Below, one piece after another: positions 1 through 11,508 of a DNA stretch of 64,000 nucleotides. This stretch comes from Taxawa tesnikishii (nom. ined.) (Eukaryota > Ascomycota > Dothideomycetes > Dothideales), in NCBI GenBank assembly GCA_030247885.1, contig JAPDRO010000002.1, forward strand, positions 496,001 through 560,000. The letters are read 5' to 3'. Every line of letters begins with the position of its first letter. Position 1 is the first letter of the stretch. A program made the translations under genes and the position numbers. A model generated the notes under the pieces. It had not been told where the DNA came from and searched no databases. It saw only the letters and a list, made by a program, of their open reading frames with translations.

Positions 1-114
1 AATGGGAAAGCTGGCACGCTTGCTGATGGCGGGGCTGGTGTTGGCGTTGATCTGAGGGCCAGCAAGGGCAAGGCCAGCGGAGGCGGCAAGAAGGATTGTG
101 GTGAAGAACTGCAT
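1..114 (-). CDS. small secreted protein, N-terminal part only
   Basis: An ATG at 114 on the minus strand opens a frame that runs off the left edge after 38 codons. The first 18 residues (MQFFTTILLAASAGLALA) form a clear signal peptide: a hydrophobic core, then small residues and a likely cut before Gly19. A Lys-Arg pair at residues 32-33 could be a Kex2-type processing site, as in many fungal secreted proteins. The mature protein lies outside the window, so no function can be given. Secretion is inferred from the N-terminus alone. A TATA-like element lies about 155 bases upstream. Confidence 0.75.
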   Translation of the reverse strand, partial: MQFFTTILLAASAGLALAGPQINANTSPAISKRASFPI

Positions 115-1651
115 TTTGTTGATGATGTCGGGGAGTCTACCAGAGAGTCCCTGAGAAGGAAGTTGAAGAAGACGAAGAAGCAGAATGAACGATTGACTGT
201 GATGGGTTGGAAAGGAATGACTGATGCTTTGATGAGGAAAGACTAGATACCGCTGGAGGTGATGGTGATTATATAGCTACAAGAGCCATGGACTGCAGCT
301 GCACGCTGACCTGATATCTGTTCAAGGGCCTTTCTGTTTCGGTTCACATCGCCGGAGAGCGCCCTTCGATAGCACGTCGCAGGTTCAAGAAGCGATCTTG
401 GCAGCACAAGCCTGGACCGCTGTACAGAGAGTCTGTTCTGTCGTGCAGCATTGGTCGGAGAACGGGCCTCAGAATGTTCCACATTGCAAGTAGATTGTGA
501 CGGATATACCCTAAATTCGTATCCGTCGGTAGAGCACGGATTTACGTAGGGAGACGCACCTCCCCTGCCAAGTGACAGCTAATTCCACCGAGTGCACCAC
601 ACGTCGCCTCGCTCGGTTGCTTGTCTGCCTTCGTTGTGCCTCTTCTGTGATCCCGCTTTGGCGACGCGAAAGACATGAAACTTACGACAAGCCTTGGCCC
701 TTGGCTGCCAAGGGCCAAGCAGGAGCCAAATTTGATCCAAGAGTTTGTGGTACCTCATTCGATTGATGGAATAAAAACAGCGTACTACGTCCTTTGCCGA
801 CACCTATAAGCCCTCCGTCAGGCGCCTGTTCCATATAGATGAAGGTCGACCTACGTGTACTTTTCGTATCGGGGTTGTATGCATGCAAAAAGGCGCGAGT
901 CGCTTGCATCCGTCATGGCGATGAGGTTCGGTACTACTCGTTCCCTTCACACGGACCAACCTGATCGCAAAAGGTTCCTGGGCGCTGTATCATAGAGTGA
1001 GTTCGGGATCCTCATGCGTCGGTAATCCTTCGTTAGACTGACGCTTGCAGTCTCCTCTAACGAGCGCCGCATGCTGTGGATAGCTCGGCGAGCAGTTGAA
1101 CGAGCACACAGATTGGCCACGAATACGAGCTGTCATGGTTGGCGTAGGTTTCAGTGTGACAGTCCCGAAACCCTGCCCTAAAGCAGGTTCAGCTGTAGAA
1201 GAAGAGAAGAATGGTAAGAGAAGTCGGATGTTTCGCCAAGCTTATCGGCTGTCTTTTTGCAGTCTCGCCACTTCTGCGGCTGAGTTTCACTCCCGAGCTC
1301 ACCTCTAGACTTGTTTCCAAGACCATGATGGATTAGAATCGTGGTATTGCCATGATATCGCCTCTTCCTTGACTGGAAAGACGGGCATTCAAGACCATAC
1401 TCCAGAGACAACTTTGCTATTAGCTGCGACTGTGAGTGATGCTGGGACGAAGCACGAAGGATTTACCTAGTCACTGCCAGCAACGTCCCTTTGAAAGGGA
1501 TCTCTGTTTGCGTATAATCTTTTCCGGTGGTTTGTAAAGAGGAAGAAGGTCGGTTGAGATACGACCACGCAACAGAGAGAATGTATAGCTTTTAAACCAC
1601 GCTTCTTCTGTGGTCCCATATTCACCCACGTTCCAACCAACCCTACCGACA
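115..1651. other. intergenic region
   Basis: About 1.5 kb without a convincing gene. The short open frames on both strands have no start context, bias or motifs suggesting coding. It presumably holds the promoters of the secreted-protein gene (left) and the acidic-protein candidate (right). No repeats or RNA genes seen. Confidence 0.5.
269..275 (-). promoter_or_regulatory. TATA-like element for the secreted-protein gene
   Basis: TATATAA on the minus strand, about 155 bases upstream of the ATG at 114. Position and orientation suit a core promoter element; no other support. Confidence 0.35.
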
Positions 1652-2740
1652 ATGTCCTCCTTCCATGCTAGCTCCGCAGAGCCATTGCCAGAGACCGCAA
1701 GTCGAAGTGGAGTCAGCAGTCCACATATGACTGCCTCAAGTGGAAATTCCGAACCAGAACAGGCGTACGATCACTCATCAGATGATTCGACGCACCCTTT
1801 CCCCGGTTACTGGCTGCGACTAGTATCGCCCCCAATATTGCATCTCGACTCGCCAATGGCAACTCGTGTATCTCCGCCAGGCTACTTGCGCCGGAGACCA
1901 AACCGAACGCTTCTGCAAGCTCAGTGTCCAGAGCAAGCGATGACTCCGAAGACTCATTACGTCGATTATAGACCACTGGCCAGAGCATCCCAACAAACAG
2001 GAAATGAGGGAGTTGAAGCTTCGCATACCTCCCCTGCTGGAGTGGTGGGATGTAGATGTGGATGAGTTTGATATTCTCAGTAGCTGTTTTGACAGTCCTT
2101 CCATTAGCGTGGCCGATGACTCTGCTGGGCAAGCACTACAGCAGGCTGAAGGGAGCCGTTCACGTGAGAAAGAGATTATCTCAGGCGGAGCCCCTGAGCC
2201 AAGGCAAGCATCTGACCCAACAACGCAGAGTCCTGAGCCCGCAGACACAGGCTCAGAAAATGCGAGAGGGATGAACGAGGCTTCCCAGCAGCCGGCAACT
2301 CACCCACGGTATCGAGGCACACTGGCTGTGCTGCAAATGTGACGGGATGCGTCCTGACGAACAGGGTCGTTTGCAGTGTTGCAGCATGTGCACATGTACG
2401 CTGCTGAGAATGCCACGGTGTTGTGGAGAGACTTCGCACGCTCGACAGAGACATTGTTGGTGGTCTGGGCGACGGCCCAGATGAAGTAGACAGCGAAGAT
2501 GAGAACGACTATGAATATGGATTTGACGATGACGATGCTGCCTTTATTGGCAGAATGCGAGAGCTTGGCCTGTCGCGCTCGAACGAACCGGGACAGGTTT
2601 GCCTCCCAGATCTAGATGAGACCACCGCACCACGAGCAGGAGGAAGTGGCTCGAATAGAACGGACCCAGACACCGAGAGTGACGCTAAAATCGCGCGACT
2701 GCTTCAGCTTCAGGGGTACGAAGACGATGTTCGAGAGTAA
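1652..2740 (+). CDS. hypothetical Ser/Asp/Glu-rich protein, gene model unresolved
   Basis: Three open stretches in different frames (1652 to about 1810, 2004-2342 and 2423-2740) have the composition of one intrinsically disordered fungal protein. The first is Ser/Thr/Pro-rich, the second contains LLEWWDVDVDEFDILSS, and the third is strongly acidic and ends in LLQLQGYEDDVRE. Between the last two, from 2320 in frame 1, lies a cysteine-rich segment, WLCCKCDGMRPDEQGRLQCC, followed by S-M-C. It resembles small CxxC-type modules in uncharacterised fungal proteins. No intron set joins the pieces cleanly; some junctions are too short for fungal introns, so one-base breaks like those in neighbouring genes are likely. 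The family is not recognised. Coding is likely for the acidic part and uncertain for the rest. Confidence 0.4.
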
Positions 2741-2822
2741 GTAGTGGTTTCTAGCGTGATTGGATAGAGCATGTACAAATCCGAGTCGTCCAGTAAGTTT
2801 CTGCCTTTGCATTCCTGACCTC

Positions 2823-3964
2823 TTAATGGAATCTATCCTTGCTGCCAGCAGGCGGATAATACCCACCGCCAAATTCCAAACTGGCATCCTCGAACTCATC
2901 CTCATGCTTCAACTCCCATGGACTGAACCAACCCGCCTCGTACACCTGCACCTTGATCGTAGCCTTGAAGCTCTGACCCAGGAAGTTCTCGCGATGGCCC
3001 TCCGCAAACGGGCTTGTGAGACTGAAGAACGTGCCTTTTGGCGCGCTGGCTTTGATCACGATCTTCTGCCTCCAACTCTGGATGCTCAGGTGAAAACTCC
3101 TGTCCTCCCAACTTTGTGACACGGACATGGTCGGGCTGCCTAGATATGGAATTTTGACGGCGAAGGGTGGGCGGAAGTCCAGCGAGTATCGGGGATCTTT
3201 GGCCCTGTAACCGAGTAGATAGGCTTCGAGGCCGAGGATCTGGCCGCCTGCGATGCACAAGCCGCGGTCTTCATCACGGCTTTGGATCCAGATGTGTGCG
3301 GAGGGGAAACTCATGGCCCAGTTCTTTTCCTGGTGCACTTTTGCTACGCCCTCTCGGTCTTCGGCCGGGAGGTTGTAACCGGGTATTTTTAAAGAGAAGT
3401 CGGTTTTGGATGCAAGAGATTGCACGTGCCAGTGGAGCGGAAGCGGGAGGTGAACCAACATGGATTCAGGACATTCAGTATCCTCGGACCACGGTGTCCG
3501 GCTGGTCGTTTTGCCTTTGAAGGTGAACTCGGGGCAATCCAGACTGTATTCTGTCGTAGAGTCTGGCCCGCATCTCACGTATCCGACACCTGGGATGCGG
3601 TGCTCGAAGGAGTATTTTGTTGTCGGGACCATCTTCAGCTCATCGACGAACAGTTCCTTCTGGTAGACGGTTTTCTCGGCGGGCGATGAGTCTTTTGGCA
3701 CGTATGTGAACGACACCATATGTGGCGGTTTCTTGTTTGCCTTCGGTACTGTGCATATTATCAGGGCCAGATGGCCACCAGAAGGAAATCGAACTTGTGG
3801 TAGTATCCTTCAAAGGTCGCGCTCGGGTGAGGAGCGTAGTGCTGCATGCTGTGCAAGTGCTCGGGCCACGTCTGCCAGAGCAAAGATGGTTCCTATACGA
3901 GATTGGGATCTGGATGCCAGGTAAAGTACTGTGGATCTGAAGCAATGGTTGGAGTATTCCGCAT
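2823..3964 (-). CDS. tocopherol cyclase-like (lipocalin-like fold) protein, reading frame disrupted
   Basis: The main open part (3719-2823, about 298 residues) carries H-Q-E-K-N-W-A-M-S-F-P followed by I-W-I-Q. This matches the EKNWG-x-FP...W-x-Q signature of tocopherol cyclase and related calycin-type proteins. Upstream the frame continues as GGHLALIICTVPKANKKPPH. One frame over it reads MRNTPTIASDPQYFTWHPDP from an ATG at 3964, then APHPSATFEGYYHKFDF. Two things interrupt it: a TAG at codon 24 (3895-3893) and a one-base loss near 3782-3787, where one more base would restore phase. With that base the gene would encode about 380 residues. In plants and cyanobacteria this family closes the chromanol ring of tocopherol; fungi make no tocopherol, so the substrate here is unknown. 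It may be a decaying gene or partly an assembly artefact. Confidence 0.6.
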
Positions 3965-4305
3965 ACGATGGCAGAAATGGATGCAGGGATAATAATGACG
4001 CAGTGATCAATCGGGCCAAGCTAAATCCAACGTCTTCGCTGGCTATTCCAGCCAAGCCGATCAAACCAAGGCAGACACAACAGAGCGGGTTTCATGTATC
4101 AATGAGAAAGACCAGGTAGGCTAGGTGCAAGCAGGCTTGTTCGGCCGTCTCATGTTCGAGCGATCAGCTAATTCCTAGCTTGACCATAAAGTTAATGAAC
4201 CGTTACAGAAGGAAGCCACCTCCAGCAATAGCATCGCCTAAACAACCAAAAAACGCCATGAGTGGGGTATCATTCTGTGCCAAAGTATATAACTCGCTCT
4301 TCCAT
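3965..4305. other. spacer between two minus-strand genes
   Basis: About 340 bases holding the 5' side of the tocopherol-cyclase-like gene and the 3' end of the next gene. No element stands out. Confidence 0.5.
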
Positions 4306-5711
4306 CTACCGCCTCGCAGCGGAATCACACTGTTCGATGAAACGGTAGATACCCTCGAAGCCCTGATACTCCAACGGATCGTGCTGGCCCGCCACTTGTT
4401 CGCCGCTACTGCTGTAACGCAAGCTCGATGGGGAGGAAATCCAAGGGTTACCCTCGTCGCTATACAACTCAAAATCCTCACAGCCGCCCTCGGATTGCGT
4501 GGAGCACGGAGCTAGCTCAGAGTGAGACGGTGTAAGCATGTTACGCCAGTCAATAGGTGAATGCTTCTGCTGACCGCACTGATGAACGCGCCCGTGGTAA
4601 GCATCCGCTTCGGAAGGTGTAGAAGAGATTGGAGCGAAGGGGAAGAGCAGCGCAATCTCCGTTCCAACAAAGGTATCGAAGTCCTCGTCCTGGACCACGA
4701 CTCCGCGTTGCACGTTTAGCTCGTCACACAGGCCCTCCACTGTCTTTGCGTCACATCCGGGGAAGTGGACGCGAAGACTAGATGCTTGGTAGGTAATTGG
4801 CAAGTCCCCGAGCGCAGAGAGGCGCTTGAGATCATTCAACACTGCAGCAAGGTCCTTGAGTGCACGCGAAAAATCAACGGATAAGACATCGAGCAGGCCT
4901 TCGGTGTTCAGGTGTTCAGACTCGTATGTGCTGTTTGCCACGTTGTAGCCCGCAACGGAGTTGAGCGAAGTGAGCGCAGTGATGGTTGGATTGACGGTGA
5001 AGTCAATGTACGATCCGGGAGTCGCCTTTGGCAGGCTCTTGACCTTCCTTCCCGTCTCTTCCTGCAGCGTAGTAACTGCTTTGTACTGCTTCTCGCCGGT
5101 AACCGGGTTAACGCCATTGAACTGGGCCTTGTGTCCAGAGATGAAGAAGGCTCGGACGGCCTGGGAAACGTTCTGGACGACCTGGGCCTGGCTAGCTGGA
5201 GAGTGAGAGAAGTATCGTGCCCCACCAACGCGACCACCACCCAGACTATACCCGCCTGCAGTCCTTCCTAGTGTGCCACCTGTGAGATTCGGCCGAAGCG
5301 TGGAAGCGAACGGCGCTCGGCCAGACTGGCGGTTGACGGCATTCCCGACGTTCGATTTGGGGAGGGCAGCACGGTTGATCTTGACGCCCGGTGTAACAGT
5401 CTGCGCAGAAGACGTGAAGTGACGGAGGTTGGTGCTGACGGTGCGACCAGTGCTGAACCATCTGCTCTGGGACTGGCGGATGCGCGCGGCCGGATGCAGA
5501 GGCTGTCGTGGAGGGTTACGAGCAAGAATAGGTTGTAGCTCAGGTTTGCGACCTGCGAGTTTGGCATCGAGCGCCCTAGCGGCCTCTTTCCAAGCTTGCC
5601 TGCTCATTGTTGGCTTCGCCAGCATAGATGGAACCGGATAGGATTGACGTACCTCAGCAACTTGGCATTCCTGGCGATCAGACTATGCCAGTACCCTGGT
5701 AGGGGCGGCAT
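4306..5711 (-). CDS. conserved fungal protein of about 450 residues with mitochondrial-type N-terminus
   Basis: Two exons: 5711-5653 and 5599-4306, separated by a 53-nt intron (gtacgt...gagcag). The start is MPPLPGYWHSLIARNAKLLR and the splice joins it in frame to QAWKEAARALDAKLAGRKPE. Residues up to about 90 are Arg/Ser/Pro-rich and nearly free of acidic residues, with RWFST and HFTSSA, as in a mitochondrial presequence. The middle (SYIDFTVNPTITALTSLNS...NTEGLLDVLSVDFSRALKDL) and the end (PLEYQGFEGIYRFIEQCDSA) look well conserved. From memory, such proteins are sometimes labelled 'casein kinase II beta 2 subunit' in fungal databases. No CK2-beta zinc finger is visible, so I do not adopt that name. 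Function unknown; the exon structure is well supported. Confidence 0.8.
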
Positions 5712-6680
5712 GATTGCTGATTGTGTAGCTCACAGGTAGAGGGGAGTGGTTGGGTGTTTCAGAAGAGAGAGAAGGAAGGGATAAGATGCGGAGGCCGGCG
5801 TTGTCATTGATAAGGCCGAGAACCGGTGGCGTTGCGGCGAAGCACAGCACCGCACGTGCCTCTGAGTCGTGCGCGAACACAGCTATTGTTAACATAGACA
5901 ACTCGGACAGGAACAAGTCACCTCTGGATAGGCAAGACGATTACTACTTTGACACTTTTATGTTTGTTTTCTTCGAGCGAACTAAACTCTGAATGTACAA
6001 CACGAGAGAGGAGTTCCCGTGCAGCAGAAACGCATCGCAACCCATTTGCCATTCCCTAATTCACTTTTTGGTTCCTTCGCGAAAACGTGTCCATGCAACC
6101 AACAGCCAACAGCCGTTGATGAAAAAAAAGGAAAAAGCCATAACAGCAGAGCAGGCAGCGCAGTCCCCTACGCTATGCAATGAAGCCGAATTTTGAACTT
6201 GATGGGGGAAAGAATTTCGTCTCGAGTGGGGAAAACAGAAAAACACATGAACATCGGGGGAAGTTGGACACCAACAGGAAAAGACATCTCCTTCGATCCC
6301 TGGCAAATGCGCGCGATGCCTTCCTGGGAAGGAAAGAGAAGGAAGGACCCGCCGGATTAAGCGCCGATGCTGAAGCTGAGGAGATCTATGATGATTTCTG
6401 CCAGTCGCATTACGCCGAAACGCCAATCGTGTGAAACCGCCAGAGGAGGGATGGTTGAGGTCTTCGGAGACTCGGTATGAGTTCGGTGAGTGGGCTGTCA
6501 GTGTTGATGCTTTGACCCATCCGTGCCACCAGACGGGGAGTGCATTGAAGAGAAGACCAAGAGGGTGACATGCACAATGCCTTACCAAAGGTGCCTTCCA
6601 TTAGAACAACCGTACCAGTGAAGGGTCGTCAAAGCGTAGAAGTTGAAGGTTTCGGTAGCAGTGGTGAAGTCAGTGCCTGT
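5712..6680. other. intergenic region
   Basis: About 970 bases between the 5' end of the gene at 4306-5711 and the 3' end of the LARP1-like gene. Short open frames on both strands look accidental. A short A-rich tract near 6120-6135 is the only compositional feature. Confidence 0.5.
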
Positions 6681-9600
6681 TCAAGACTCGAGCTCAGCTC
6701 GGAACGTCTCGTCCATAATATCGCTAAGCTTTTTGCGGTTCTTCAGGTTGAGGGCGCCGTTGCGCCAGGCAGAGCGCAGCTGCTTGAAAGCTGGACAGTC
6801 GGACTTGGCGTTTTCGGACTTGGCGAGCTCGATGTAGTCGCGGGCTATGCGGTCGCGAATTGGGCTTTGACTCGACAGAGATTCTTCGTAAAACTTGAGA
6901 AGATTGTTCAAGCCGACGCTGTTGTGGCGTTGAGCAGCATCCTGCTTGGCATAATGGCAGAATTCGTAGTACATCTGAGTGTTGAAGTTGCGGATGAGGA
7001 AGTGAGACCAGAATTGGTAGAGAACGTCCATGTCGTAAGGGCAGGTGCCAGTAGCGGCATCCTCACGCGCACCGAGCGCCTTTTCGTGTAGCTGAAGGTA
7101 GGGTTCATGAGTGGAGCCGTTAGGAAGCTTGCTCACTGGCGCATCCCGATTCTTGACCCAGAAAACTTGGACGTCCTCTGGAGGGGTGCTTGTGCGTTGG
7201 CGTCGCTTGAGTCGGTGGAGCTAGAGACACTGTGACAGGGTAAGCTGGGCACCAATTGGAAACTAGGTATTGAATTGTTTACCCGTTGGTGGCGCCGTCC
7301 CCGTTGGCCTGATGTTGAGCCTCTTTGTCCTCAGGCTTCTGCATCTCCTCGAAAATACTTCTCGAATCAATGGAGCCGTTCGAAAATGTCCTCGAACTAG
7401 TACCACGAGTGACAGCAATTCGCGGTTGAGCAACGTCATGCTTATGCGTAACCACCGTCAGGCCCTGAACCTGCTCCGCCAAAAAGTTGTCCGGCTCGGC
7501 GGACTCCTCGGTGAGAGGAGGCACTCCGTTGAAGGGCGAAATGTTGCTCTCACGGTAGGGCGACTTCACCCGACGCCCTCGAGATTCTTCGCCTGTCGCC
7601 TCGCCACCAAATCCAGGCTCAGCACTATGAGGGTAGAAGGCAGGTGGCATGCCGTTCATCATCTGGCGATCCATCTTGGAAAAGATCCGTGGGCCCCGGC
7701 AGAAGCAGGACTGCGAGCGTAAAATGGCTGCTGCTGCGGCTCGAACATGCGAAGTTGCGGCTGTTCTGGACGTTCAACCTGCTCTGGACCCTCATTCTGT
7801 GCCGAAGGATCGCGCTCATTCATCGGAAGGACCCACTTCTCCCAACCCTCCTTCTTGCGCAATCGCTCCTTCCCGTCGGAGCCGAGGCGAACCTCAATGT
7901 TAGGAGATTGCAGGCACACAAAACGGATAAGGTCGTACTCGGTAGTCAATTGCTTGATGCGATTGAACTGAGCAATGACGCTTATGAAGACGTAACCCTG
8001 GGAATCCATGTGCTTTCGCAAGTAGATGTCCTTCACCATATTTTCCAGGGAGAAGTAGTATTCCAGCTGCGTCGCGACCATAGCCATAGTGTATTGCTGC
8101 TCGACGGCGGGCTGGTAGGACATTGCTGTCGCGGGGTATACGCCATAATACTCAGGCATATAGGTCTGCACAGGTGGCATGGGGTAGCCGCTGTAACCCG
8201 CTGCAGGGCGTCCGTAACTGTCAAGAGCAATGGACTGGGATCGCACGCCGTGGTTGCGAAAACTGCTACGGCCATTCTGAGAATAGTGACCGCCACGGAA
8301 TGGAGGCTGCGAAGAGGGTATTCCGTATCCTGCACTAGCGTATTCGGCGGGGTAGCCATTGGGATACTGATGGCTTGCAGCATAATGGGCATTTCCAAAG
8401 CCGCGGTTGCCGCCGCCTCTACCACGCTTCGGCTTTGGCTCACGGAAACTCTGTGCATCACGTGCACCGTCCGCCGGGCGTGGTGCGCCGTTGGGCAAGT
8501 CCTTCGTATGGACACCCTCACCGTTTGCGAGCACAGGCTCTCCGTTAACTGCGAAAGTTAGATCAGGCAACCCATTTGCAATCGCAGAAACCGGCAAAGC
8601 AGGGCCAGGCAGAGCAAAGCAGGCTTGGCTTTCACGCACAGGAAATACAGAAAAGTTGTACATACCATCTTGGACCGACCCTCTTCGTCCTACAGACTCG
8701 TTGGAGCCATCTGCACGCCTGCCAACGCCATCTTTCCTTGGCGATTTGTTACCCTTAGGTGCAGTATATCTGCTGTAAGAAGCGGATGGAACAAATTCCG
8801 TTGCCGAAGCCGCAGCACCTTGTGGAATAGAGATGCTTGATGAGTCCACGGAATCGTTGATGAGATCGTTTCCTATCGAACGTGGTGTTGGTCCATCATT
8901 TGTGGTCCTAGCTGGTTTGCTGGATGGTGGTGGCATTGCCTCGCGATCGACCTTTGCCTGATCCGGCAGGTCTGATGGCGTTGGCTCGCCGTTGGGCAGT
9001 GAAGAAGCTCGGCCAGCTGGCTTCTCACCCTGTGCTCCCTGGAAACCGCCTCGTGCAGCAAAGCTTCCTCCACGGCCGCTACCACGTCCAGCCCTGCCTC
9101 CTCTTGCAGGCATGGCGGTTTCGAAAACGGCAGATGGAACGTAGGGTACGGCCTTCCACTCAGTCTTGCCATGGGATTTCGCGGGCGGCACAATCTCGCG
9201 ATTCTTCTCTGCCTTCTCTTCCTTTTCTTGGGCCTTTCTCTTATCCTCCTCACGTGCGCTCTCAAAAGTTGGCCATGCGACGTCGTTAGCGGCAGGTGGC
9301 GGAGCCGGAGCACTGCTTGGCGAGATCTGGCGGTCTGTGTCATTTGACCTGAAAGCACCTCTCTTGTGAGCATCAGAAGTCGAGTCCCACATAGGCCTTG
9401 AGCCCTGGCGAAAGTGGCTGCTGCGTGCCTCATCGGTTCCCCTCGCGGCATTAGTAGCTGGCTTCTTCCATTCCTTGCCAGCGTTTCTTGACTGCTCAGC
9501 ATCTTGCGTAATATTCGCCACAGAGTGTGCTTTCCCTTTAGTATCCAACTTTGCATTCTCCTTCTTGGCCACGGTTTCAGGAGCAGCAACGCTGTGCCTT

Positions 9601-10159
9601 GGGACGTTCTTCGATTGGAATTGTTGGGCCCTCTGGGTCCAGATGTTGACCGCGGGTGGCTTGGCCTCTTGCAACACAGGCTTCGGGGTGCTGCTTGCTT
9701 CGCTGTCTCATCACTCGCATCAGAGCCTGTCTTGCTCTCTTTGGAGTCTATAGATTTCAATGTAGGTTCCGAGGTTTGCGACTTGCTCTCCCAGGTTGTT
9801 TCCGAGGATGTGTTTTGGACAGAAGATGCATCATCGTCTTTCGAGATGGATGCTGACGAAGAAGCCATGTCGGGCGAGTCGACGCTTGCTGTAGCAGATG
9901 CGGCCTTGGAGCCCCCATTGGAACCTGCCTTCTCGGAGGACTCGGAGCTGGCAATTTGAGGTTCTACTACCTTGCTTGCGACGGTGCTATTCGAGGAGTG
10001 TCCCTCCGTGTCATCTGCCCAGCTGCTTCCTGGGGCAAGCTCCGAGACGGAGTTACTTGAAGGTGTTGCAGCGCCTGAGACTGCGGTACTTGACTGCTTG
10101 GTGGAGGACGCAGACGGGGTGCGACCCATTGCTGCTTGTGCATACGAGAAGGAGGCCAT
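6681..10159 (-). CDS. La-related protein, LARP1-like (La motif plus DM15-like C-terminus)
   Basis: Start MASFSYAQAAMGRTPSAS at 10159; exons 10159-7283 and 7229-6681 with a 53-nt intron. The N-terminal 500 residues are low-complexity (Ser/Ala, then RGG/Gly-rich). A La motif follows, with QLEYYFSLENMVKDIYLRKH, then GYVFISVIAQFNRIK and WEKWVLP. The C-terminal exon has YQFWSHFLIRNFNTQMYYEF and NNLLKFYEESL, which resemble the DM15 repeats that in LARP1 bind capped 5' ends of mRNA. The expected role is cytoplasmic control of mRNA translation and stability. The genomic frame is broken three times, each by one missing base in a short run: near 9685-9688, 7678-7679 and 7183-7186. With those bases the product would be about 1,142 residues. 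All domains are intact in sequence, so assembly error is the simplest reading. Confidence 0.85.
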
Positions 10160-11508
10160 TGTTGTGTAGAACAAATACCCGGAAGAGGTAGCGTAGAAGA
10201 CGATCACCGAATGTCTCGGACAATCGTTGCCCCAACGGGGAGATTCCAAGAATTATTTTCAGACGCTTTGCGCGCTGTTTTTCCTCGTCCGGAGAGGTAT
10301 CAGCTCTAACCTCCCGCACCGGTCTCTTCAGCGGCTGCCACACAGTCAAGCAGGTGAGATTAGTTGTCGAGTGTTCGAAAAAATGTGCAAGCTGTTTGCT
10401 GCCGCGTCTGATAATGCGACGTCCTAGAGTGGGGTGGCTGCGAGAAGAGAATGCCGTGGACGAGGCTGATTGTACGGCGCGGTAGCTGCCTGAGTGGACC
10501 TTGTGAAGTATCGTGTTAGTGCGCGAGGTCAAAGTTGGCGGCGATGGGGAAAGCTCAGGAAGCGGGAGAGAGGGTTGCGGGCCTTTTCCTATGACAGTGA
10601 GCGCTGCAACACTCATCCGTAGACAAGCCTGCAGGTTGACTGACGTGGGAGGATGAGCAGAGCGCGATGGTTCGTGCAGACAAGCAGATGTCTGGCGCAG
10701 GATTTAGGCAAATGGTCGCGTGTGGTGTTGACCTACCGATCAGAGATGGTCTTGGTGCAGCTTCGGCAGAGGCAACCCAGGTGTCGCAGAGGAGGGAGAT
10801 GGTCTGGGAGAAGATATGCACTCAATATGCAGGCCTGCGCCAGCAAAGATGGTTTGCGAGTTTTCTCGAGGCCCGTGCTCGGCTTTTGGGAGAGCGGAAC
10901 GGAACGGCAGTTAGCGAATGCCTCGGAGGAGGTTGGCTGACGATCGGCTACGTGACGAGAGGGAGAGAGCGTGTCCAAACAGGGACGAGGGACGAGGGGC
11001 GAGGAGGAGAATGCGAAAGTGGAGGACAAGGAGGGGGACAGAGAGGCGGAGAAAGAAGAGAAGAGAGGAGTGGTATGAGGTGAGGAGGAAGAATCCTTGT
11101 CAGTGCCTTTTACGCAGACGTGGAGCGACTATCAAAACTAAGCCCGGCTTCTTCCCTATTTTCTTTACCCATGCAAACACTCTAAGGCACTGGAGCAAAA
11201 TTCACCCTTGTCACGAGACCATATTCCTGCCTACGTCTACCACGAGGGAGGCCTGGTACAGCGCTTGGACGTGGCTCGCATGCGATGTTTGCCAAGAGCA
11301 ATCCATCAGACACGAATGCCAGTTGTGCCCATCTCGAACATCCATCACGTTTAGTCCCGCGCTCGGGAAGAACAAGCCGGCTATACAGCGGCTTCTCACT
11401 GGAGGACGAAAATTGCAAGGGACGTTTGCCCAGGTCCGAGCTCCGTTTGTCTGGGATGCTGAGGTTGTCTAAGACACAAGGACTCTTCCGTGGGTGTACA
11501 CTGGCCAT
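10160..11508. other. LARP1-like gene 5' region
   Basis: About 1.35 kb between the LARP1-like start and the 3' end of the esterase gene. It includes a purine-rich tract (about 10960-11090, GA/GAG-rich on the plus strand) that would lie in the promoter or leader of the minus-strand gene. Open frames here are low-complexity and not supported. Confidence 0.45.

Noticed and set aside
10918-11472. 184-codon plus-strand frame
   Set aside because: Its first half is a purine-rich low-complexity tract coding Arg/Glu repeats; no start context or homology.
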